Assembly (NCBI GenBank): GCA_001839685.1
Contig: MLAK01000687.1
Span: forward strand, 1 to 22,757
Direction: 5' to 3'
Length of the DNA: 22,757 bases
Source: Tritrichomonas foetus
Taxonomy: Eukaryota; Parabasalia; Tritrichomonadida; Tritrichomonadidae
The stretch's first letter is position 1, and the number at the start of each line of letters is the position of its first letter. A program made the position numbers and the translations under genes. Below, piece by piece: positions 17,108 through 22,757 of this stretch. The notes beneath the pieces were generated by a model. It saw only the letters and a program-made list of their open reading frames with translations. It had not been told where the DNA came from and ran no database searches.

Positions 17108-19165
17108 TCAGATTGATCGTAACTCCTCATCCATTTCATCTAATAAATGTTGATATGTTTGTTGGATTTTAAATCGGCATAATTTCAATGATGGAGTAGC
17201 CATTCCATTTTCAGTTGTGAATTGAGTTGTTGTAAAACGAATTGCTTTAATTCGTTCAAAACCATTTAAATTTGCTTTTTTAGCAGCTTCAGAGAATCTA
17301 TCAAGCATCTCTTTCATTGTAACTTTCGGGGCTTTTTCATCAACTACGACAATAGCAGTTAAAAATCTTGCTTCCATTCCAGCATGGATATAAATTTGGG
17401 AAACTCCTTCAACAGCGCCATAAATTGAAGTTAATTTTGCAATTGCAACATATTCACCTTGGCTTAATTTTACTAATTCTTTACATCGAGAGATGATTTT
17501 CAATTGTTTGTTTTTCGTTAACTCAAAAATATCACCAGTTGAAAACCATCCACGATTATCCAAAACAGATTTTGTTGATTCTTCATCTTTAAAATATCCA
17601 GCAAACACAGAAGGTCCTCGCACAAGAAGCTCACCTTGGAAATTTTTCGCAAAATATCCTTGATCAGGTAAGTCTCTTAGCTTCCCTTCAGTACAAGGAA
17701 GAAAGACACCAACATTTCCATCAAGACAATCAGAATATAATTGAACACAAGTTGATGCAGCTGTTTCAGTTAAGCCATAACCTTGAATGAATTGAAGACG
17801 ACATGCAATTCTCATCCAATGTTGTTGACTTTCAGATAATGAAGAACCACCACAAATGAAAAGGCGAAGATTTCCACCTAAAGCTTCTTGTATAGAATCG
17901 AAAACTTTATCAATTAGGGGAATGCGCTTAATTCTTAAGTACTTTAATGAAAAACTTTTTATATTAAATGCTGTCTGAAATGCTAATTGTTTCAATGCAC
18001 TTTGTTGTTTAATTTTAGCTTGCATTCCATCCATTATTCGTTCATAAACACGAGTTACCCCTGTAAAAACTGTTGGTCCAAACATTTTCACTTCTTCAAG
18101 AAGTCTTGGAATACTTCCCGAATAAAAAACCATAGTTCCAATCACCTTTAATGCAACTATATGCATGACTGCTTCATAAACATGTGCAAGAGGCAAATAA
18201 GAAACATAACGATCATCATGATCAAATGGATAAACATAAGTGTAAAAATTAGCACCTGCTGCAATAAAATTAGCATGTGTAAGAATACATCCTTTTGGAA
18301 GTCCAGTTGTTCCACTTGTATACATAATTGATGCAGGAGTGTTTGGCTGAGGTGGTCGATGAGGGAATCTATCTGGGAAATTAATAAAGTCTGTAAATTT
18401 TTCGATTATAAAATGTATTTGTGGATGAGTTGAATTTTCATTAATATTAATTGTTAAAACCTGATTATCATATCTTGTTTGGTAATTTTGTTCCAAATAA
18501 TCAATAAATTTATCATCAAATGGTTCTTCTTCAAAATCGAAAACAACAAGATGAAATTGAGGAACTTGATTACTTGGATTATCATTATTATTATTATTAT
18601 CGTTATCGTTATTATTATTTAAATTAACAAGTTTTTCGATATTGATTGATTTTAAAAAATCTTTCAATTTGGTAGAAACAATAAAAACATAATTAATATT
18701 GGCATGGTTGATAATATAGCTGATATTATCCCATCCAAAAGTGTCATAAATTGGAACCGGAATATAGCCAAAAGCAAAACAAGCATGTTGCACAACAATC
18801 CACTCAATTCTATTAAAAGAAAGGATTCCAATATGACTTCCGAATGGTAGTGATCTACTTGTTAGGCATGAACCTAAAGCATCTCTCATTTCACCGACAT
18901 CTTTTCGACTGACATAATTAAAGTGATCAAGCCATTTTCCACTCTCGCTGTTGTAAGCGCGGTATCCGTAATAATCATTATCAGGCGCAATAGCCTTTGT
19001 GTGCTCGAAAAGCTCGTAAATTGTCGATATTTGTGGAGTATCCGGAAAACGAGAAACGAGATGCTCTGTGTTAAACATTTGAGTTGAGGGCGACCAAATA
19101 ATTGGACTTTCATTTGGTGAGTCGGGATTTTCTTTCGAAATCACGCAGGAAGCATCCGAACCCAT
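17108..19165 (-). CDS. long-chain acyl-CoA synthetase
   Basis: A 685-residue AMP-forming fatty acid:CoA ligase. It should convert scavenged long-chain fatty acids to acyl-CoA via an acyl-adenylate, for membrane lipid remodelling. Hallmarks are present in order: the phosphate-binding loop YTSGTTGLPKG (about 280-290), the adenylate motif QGYGLTETAA (about 457-466), GWFSTGDI (about 537-544) and the C-terminal hinge region CKELVKLSQGEYVA (about 560-573), whose LSQGEY is typical of eukaryotic long-chain enzymes. Length is normal for the family. An Asn/Asp-rich insert (about 185-197) sits in a surface loop. The N-terminus MGSDASC has Gly2, Ser6 and Cys7, a plausible myristoylation plus palmitoylation signal that would tether the enzyme to membranes in place of the transmembrane helix used by many relatives. 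A TCACA initiator-like motif directly abuts the ATG (19166-19170). Confidence 0.92.
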   Translation of the reverse strand: MGSDASCVISKENPDSPNESPIIWSPSTQMFNTEHLVSRFPDTPQISTIYELFEHTKAIAPDNDYYGYRAYNSESGKWLDHFNYVSRKDVGEMRDALGSCLTSRSLPFGSHIGILSFNRIEWIVVQHACFAFGYIPVPIYDTFGWDNISYIINHANINYVFIVSTKLKDFLKSINIEKLVNLNNNNDNDNNNNNDNPSNQVPQFHLVVFDFEEEPFDDKFIDYLEQNYQTRYDNQVLTININENSTHPQIHFIIEKFTDFINFPDRFPHRPPQPNTPASIMYTSGTTGLPKGCILTHANFIAAGANFYTYVYPFDHDDRYVSYLPLAHVYEAVMHIVALKVIGTMVFYSGSIPRLLEEVKMFGPTVFTGVTRVYERIMDGMQAKIKQQSALKQLAFQTAFNIKSFSLKYLRIKRIPLIDKVFDSIQEALGGNLRLFICGGSSLSESQQHWMRIACRLQFIQGYGLTETAASTCVQLYSDCLDGNVGVFLPCTEGKLRDLPDQGYFAKNFQGELLVRGPSVFAGYFKDEESTKSVLDNRGWFSTGDIFELTKNKQLKIISRCKELVKLSQGEYVAIAKLTSIYGAVEGVSQIYIHAGMEARFLTAIVVVDEKAPKVTMKEMLDRFSEAAKKANLNGFERIKAIRFTTTQFTTENGMATPSLKLCRFKIQQTYQHLLDEMDEELRSI

Positions 19166-19170
19166 TGTGA
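19166..19170 (-). promoter_or_regulatory. initiator-like TCACA abutting the start codon
   Basis: On the minus strand TCACA immediately precedes the ATG of the acyl-CoA synthetase. If it is the initiator, the 5' UTR would be only about 3 nt. That is short even for trichomonads, so a further upstream start is equally possible. Confidence 0.3.
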
Positions 19171-19577
19171 AGAAAAATGTCGATAAAAGTTAAATGAAAA
19201 CGAATTTAAATGAAAATTGAATGATTGTAAGGAGAGATCTGAAAAAATTGATATGTTTAATTCAATTTTTTCGACGATAATTGTATAATTTCTGAGATGA
19301 CATGACGACAATTTTTTGATTTCACTTACCTCTTCATTCAATATATAGAAAAAGTTGTTTCAAAGATGTCAGTCTACCATGTTCATTTACACGATCAATT
19401 TTTTTTTCAAGCAATAAATGGTCATTAGTTAGAAATTCACTTTTCTTTCAAATATTTGTAAAACTCGAACATAAATGATTGAATAACCGTAATTTAATAA
19501 GGCTAATTTTGGCCTGGTAGATAAACTTTTGATAAGATGATTTCAATTAATTCATTTTTTTCAAAATCTGACAAAAG
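19171..19577. other. divergent intergenic region
   Basis: About 400 bp between two divergent genes, expected to contain both promoters. It is AT-rich; no repeat, RNA gene or convincing ORF is seen. Confidence 0.45.
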
Positions 19578-19582
19578 TCATT
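19578..19582 (+). promoter_or_regulatory. initiator-like TCATT
   Basis: TCATT fits TCA-Y-(T/A) and lies 9 nt before the ATG at 19592, the spacing usual for trichomonad initiators. It supports that start. Confidence 0.4.
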
Positions 19583-19591
19583 TATTGATTC

Positions 19592-21325
19592 ATGAAAAAA
19601 ACAGATTTGAAAAATGAAATTAATAACACAAGAGCTTATTTTCAAATAAATGATGAAGAGAATAATATGAAAAAATTGGATGATTTATTGGTGGAAAATC
19701 AAGATGTTGAAGATTGGTTTCGAGAAGAAGGAGAATCATTTGAAAAAGGTATTGAAGATGAAATTGTTTTATTTGGGCATCATATTAAAATCAATTTCTA
19801 TAAACTTGCCCAAAATTCCCGCTATATTCGAACACATTTTACTCAATTTAATGTTGTTTCGAAACTTTCGTCAGAACTTTTTCTATTTTTAAATGAATTT
19901 AATCATCAATCAAGCACTCAATCTTCTTTATCATCACATATCCAAATGAAATATGAAACAGAAAATGAAAATATTGTTGATACACAAATGAAAATCTCAC
20001 ATATTGAAATATTTATAAAAGCAAATCAAGGAGAGAAATTTCATCTTGATATGAATAATTATTTTCAATTAACCGAATTATCATCATATTTTGAAACATT
20101 CAAATTTCAAAAAATTCTTTATTCTTATCAAAAAAAATATTTAAACAATCCTAATTTTTTACTTTCCTATTATTTACGACGATTACAAAACTTCGATTTT
20201 GGAAATAATAATGATAACTGTATGAATAATAACAATAGCATTCATAAATTTTTATTAGATTCTCACTTTTTGGAAACAAAAATTATTAACTGTTTAGCAA
20301 CAAGTTTTGAATCATTCTTAATTAATTATATTCCCAATGAAATACTTTATCGGATTTTAGAAAAGGCACTAAAATGCTCTAATACCAAAGGTATTCCAAT
20401 GAATGAATTATTTGTATTTATCAATAATAAACTTTTAGAAAGGAAAATATTTTTAAATTTTTTAGAACTTGATGAACTAAATACAAAAAATCAAATGAAA
20501 TTCACTGAACTTCTTCGAACATATTTGAATGATGAAACATTTATTTGTCAATTACAATTTCCAACCAAATATCTTCTTTCTTTAGTATATTCCAATAGTC
20601 AATCCTTGACACTTGTTCACGAACTGATATCTTTATTGAGCAATGAAATTGAAGAATATGGTAAACGAGTTCAATCAATTCTCGATATTAAACTAAATAC
20701 TTTTAATAATTTGCTTTATTCAGAAGAATTTATCAATAAACAAATGTGTTTAAATACTAACATTGATCATGCAGAATTCAAAAATTTATTTCTCAAATTA
20801 AAACTATTGTTCCAAAAATCAATAGAAAAATTAACGCATTATTCTGAAATAAAGCCTAAATATGACGAACTTTCTAAAGTTCAAGAACAACTTGAAGCCA
20901 TTAAGAAAGCCATTTGTGATAATGATGAAGAAGCAGCCAAAGAACTTTCAGCAGAAGATTTATTGAAGAAGATTCANGAAGATCATTCCGAATCTAAGAA
21001 ATTGCATGAAACACTTGATTGTGATGAAAACAATTCCGAAGATAAACTCATAGAACTTCAAGAACGTTCTGCTGAATTAGATAAACTTCGTTCTGAANTT
21101 GAAGCCATTAAGANAGNCATTTGTGATAATGATGAAGAAGCAGCCAAAGAACTTTCAGCAGAAGATTTATTGCAGAAGATTGAGAATTCTAAATCTCAGA
21201 AGTGGCCACATTCTAAAACAAGTTATCACTCTGAGTTTGATCGACTCCGAAAAAATATCATTGGTCTAAATAAAATCTTGATTGTATTGATAATGATGAA
21301 CAAATCCACAAAAAATCATAGTTAA
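19592..21325 (+). CDS. hypothetical protein, BTB-like N-terminus and coiled-coil repeats
   Basis: A 577-residue protein with no family that I can name firmly. Residues 55-176 have alternating strands and helices that could be a degenerate BTB/POZ fold (IVLFGHHIKINFYKLAQNS; IEIFIKANQGEKFHLDMNN). Residues 180-400 are helical (for example FLINYIPNEILYRILEKAL), a layout common in large trichomonad-specific families. Residues 415-535 are charged coiled coil containing two copies of a 69-residue unit. The shared core (EAIKKAICDNDEEAAKELSA and onward) starts near residues 435 and 504. Four ambiguous bases fall in this repeat, so the array is probably collapsed and the real protein longer. The last 40 residues (after about 537) lose the acidic coiled-coil character, and an alternate frame there reads LDCIDNDEQIHKKS, so a late frameshift is possible. 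Function is unknown; a scaffold role is a guess. Confidence 0.65.
   Translation: MKKTDLKNEINNTRAYFQINDEENNMKKLDDLLVENQDVEDWFREEGESFEKGIEDEIVLFGHHIKINFYKLAQNSRYIRTHFTQFNVVSKLSSELFLFLNEFNHQSSTQSSLSSHIQMKYETENENIVDTQMKISHIEIFIKANQGEKFHLDMNNYFQLTELSSYFETFKFQKILYSYQKKYLNNPNFLLSYYLRRLQNFDFGNNNDNCMNNNNSIHKFLLDSHFLETKIINCLATSFESFLINYIPNEILYRILEKALKCSNTKGIPMNELFVFINNKLLERKIFLNFLELDELNTKNQMKFTELLRTYLNDETFICQLQFPTKYLLSLVYSNSQSLTLVHELISLLSNEIEEYGKRVQSILDIKLNTFNNLLYSEEFINKQMCLNTNIDHAEFKNLFLKLKLLFQKSIEKLTHYSEIKPKYDELSKVQEQLEAIKKAICDNDEEAAKELSAEDLLKKIXEDHSESKKLHETLDCDENNSEDKLIELQERSAELDKLRSEXEAIKXXICDNDEEAAKELSAEDLLQKIENSKSQKWPHSKTSYHSEFDRLRKNIIGLNKILIVLIMMNKSTKNHS
20894..21187 (+). repeat. 207-bp tandem coding repeat with ambiguous bases
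   Basis: GAAGCCATTAAG begins at 20894 and again at 21101, giving a 207-bp (69-codon) period. About 80 bases are nearly identical between the two copies. N's lie at 20977, 21098, 21114 and 21117, all at or near the repeat boundaries. This is the pattern expected when more than two copies were merged during assembly. Confidence 0.85.
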
Positions 21326-21578
21326 TGATACATTTATTTGATAAAAATTACCACTAAAATGAATGTTTCAATACTTTAATATTTTATACGTGCAAAAGAA
21401 AGACATTCTATTCAAAAATTTGATTGTCATTAAAGCATTGAAAATTTCTAAATGATTTTTTCTATTTCAATAGTCATTTCATGTTTTCTGTAAAATTCAA
21501 TATGATCGGGAAAAATTCTGTATTTATACGTTAAATTCAATATATACAAAAAGTTAAAACTTTTCTACCATTTCTTGA
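21326..21578. other. AT-rich spacer
   Basis: About 250 bp between the coiled-coil gene and the metacaspase, both on the plus strand. It should contain the metacaspase promoter, but no clear TCA-Y-(T/A) motif lies near the ATG. Confidence 0.4.
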
Positions 21579-22448
21579 ATGGGTAATTGCGGATCGAAAA
21601 CCAAAGTTGATAATGAAGAAGATGCCCCAACAGCCAATTTGGGGACTGACTTCACTGATGAGGATTGGGGAAAAGCCCACAATTCTGGTGATTGCGAAAC
21701 ATGCAAAAACAAATTGAATTCGAAAGGTGTGAATCTTCAAAATGCCAAATCTCTTCCTCGTCCAAGCGATAAATCTGTTTTTATTTGTTGTAACTCATAT
21801 GAAAAACCAGAATATTCACTTGGTGTTGGGCCAATTAACGATTCAATTTCTGTAGGCACATATTTGGCCAAACAAGGATTCAAAATTTACTTCGCTCATA
21901 ATCCAACATCATCTGAATATAAGAAATATATCAAGCATTTTGTTGAAAATACAAAGTCTGTTTTAGTTTGCTATTATACCGGACATGGATCAAGCATAAC
22001 AGATGGAAATCACGACGAGGTTGATGGAAAAGATGAAGCTGTTGTTTTTGATGATGATGTTGTTCTTGATGATGAGCTTGCTGAAATTTTATCAAAATGC
22101 AACAAGCCAGAAAAGTCAAAATGCGTTATGATCAATGATTGTTGCCACAGCGGGACTATTTGGGAGCTGGACTCAAATAGATATCGAAAGAGAAAGACAC
22201 CTAATGGCATTATTTCAATGGCAGCATCAAGCGATGATCAAACATCAAAGCAAACATCAATTGGAGGAAAAGACCAAGGAATTTTCACTTACTACTTTTT
22301 CACAATATTGGGAAATTATCCAAAAATTACACCAAACGAGATGAAAGAGAAAATTGAAGAATACATTTCCAGATTTAACCAAACATTCACAGTCTTTTCA
22401 ACATCACCAGAATTGAAAGACAGTCAAATTTTCGCTCCAATGAAATAA
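21579..22448 (+). CDS. metacaspase (peptidase C14 family) with acylated N-terminus
   Basis: A 289-residue cysteine protease of the caspase/metacaspase clan, which would cleave after Arg or Lys if it behaves like known metacaspases. The caspase-fold core starts near residue 65 (SVFICCNSYEKP). The catalytic His is H136 in YYTGHGSS and the catalytic Cys is C189 in NDCCHSGT, both intact. EVDGKDEAVVFDD (147-159) is the conserved segment after the His. There is no long prodomain or p20-p10 linker, so it is a compact type I-like enzyme. The N-terminus MGNCGSK has Gly2, Cys4 and Ser6, a strong match to a dual myristoylation/palmitoylation signal, which suggests membrane attachment. A short Cys pair (C39, C42) in the N-terminal extension is of unknown role. 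The stop merges with TAAA. Function in cell death or turnover is not shown by sequence. Confidence 0.9.
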   Translation: MGNCGSKTKVDNEEDAPTANLGTDFTDEDWGKAHNSGDCETCKNKLNSKGVNLQNAKSLPRPSDKSVFICCNSYEKPEYSLGVGPINDSISVGTYLAKQGFKIYFAHNPTSSEYKKYIKHFVENTKSVLVCYYTGHGSSITDGNHDEVDGKDEAVVFDDDVVLDDELAEILSKCNKPEKSKCVMINDCCHSGTIWELDSNRYRKRKTPNGIISMAASSDDQTSKQTSIGGKDQGIFTYYFFTILGNYPKITPNEMKEKIEEYISRFNQTFTVFSTSPELKDSQIFAPMK

Positions 22449-22574
22449 ATGATTTTTTCATATTTGGCAAAACATCGATGTGTAGAAATTCTCGAATATA
22501 AAACAAATATTTGAAAAGTTTTATCTTTTCTTTTTTTCATCAATTAAAGTCATTTAGGTTTGTACTTTCTTTTT
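22449..22574. other. 3' flank of metacaspase gene
   Basis: A short AT-rich stretch with TAAA at the stop and further A/T runs, then the minisatellite. Nothing else is seen. Confidence 0.4.
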
Positions 22575-22757
22575 AACTATTTCTCTCCTTTTAACTATTT
22601 CTCTCTTTTGAACTATTTCTCTCTTTTGAACTATTTCTCTACTTTTAACCATTTCTCTCCTTTTAACTATTTCTCTCTTTTGAACCATTTCTCTCTTTTG
22701 AACTATTTCTCTCTTTTTAACCATTTCTTTCTTTTAAACTACTGCTCTCTTTTGAAC
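22575..22757. repeat. 18-bp minisatellite running off the window
   Basis: About ten head-to-tail copies of an 18-bp unit close to AACTATTTCTCTCTTTTG, with scattered substitutions (TAACC for TAACT, CTAC or CTCC variants). The array is strongly pyrimidine-rich on the plus strand and continues past the right end. Because 18 is a multiple of three, the minus strand reads as a short QKREIV-type repeat, but stops break it, so it is not taken as coding. Confidence 0.9.

Overview
This looks like AT-rich nuclear DNA from a protist, most likely a parabasalid of the Tritrichomonas/Trichomonas type. The reasons are: long intronless ORFs using the standard code; very AT-rich, gene-free spacers; TCA-Y-(T/A) initiator-like motifs a few bases before several ATGs; stop codons that merge with TAAA; asparagine-rich low-complexity inserts; and the remains of an ankyrin/DUF3447-type gene, a family greatly expanded in trichomonads. 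The organism call is inference. No bacterial operon signals, no tRNA or rRNA, and no CRISPR array were seen.

Layout, left to right. (1) 1-1674: an imperfect inverted repeat at the left edge, one small Pro/Ser-rich ORF (395-685), then an ATTC-family microsatellite with an exact 69-bp higher-order unit. (2) 1675-3753, minus: a TMEM62-like membrane metallophosphoesterase, divergent from (3) 3956-6245, plus: a HEAT/TOG-like, possibly CLASP-like, protein split into two overlapping ORFs by an apparent frameshift at a T7 run. (4) 6246-7989: no intact gene. It holds a decayed minus-strand ankyrin-repeat gene interrupted by a loopless 49-bp palindrome. (5) 7990-12420, plus: a CHD-like protein with tandem chromodomains whose SNF2 ATPase has lost its ATP-binding and arginine-finger motifs. 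It is convergent with (6) 12632-16135, minus: a SAPS-domain, PP6-regulatory-subunit-like protein with a very large low-complexity insert. (7) 16136-17107: gene-free except for a short GC-rich island. (8) 17108-19165, minus: a long-chain acyl-CoA synthetase, divergent from (9) 19592-21325, plus: a trichomonad-type hypothetical protein with coiled-coil repeats that contain the window's only ambiguous bases. (10) 21579-22448, plus: a metacaspase with an N-terminal acylation motif. (11) An 18-bp minisatellite runs off the right edge.

The genes are a mix of housekeeping and regulatory functions (lipid activation, phosphatase control, microtubule or HEAT scaffold, chromatin, protease) with no evident shared pathway or operon. 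The most distinctive item is the CHD-like pseudo-remodeler. Next are the palindrome inside the ankyrin pseudogene, and two proteins (acyl-CoA synthetase and metacaspase) with N-termini suited to myristoylation plus palmitoylation.
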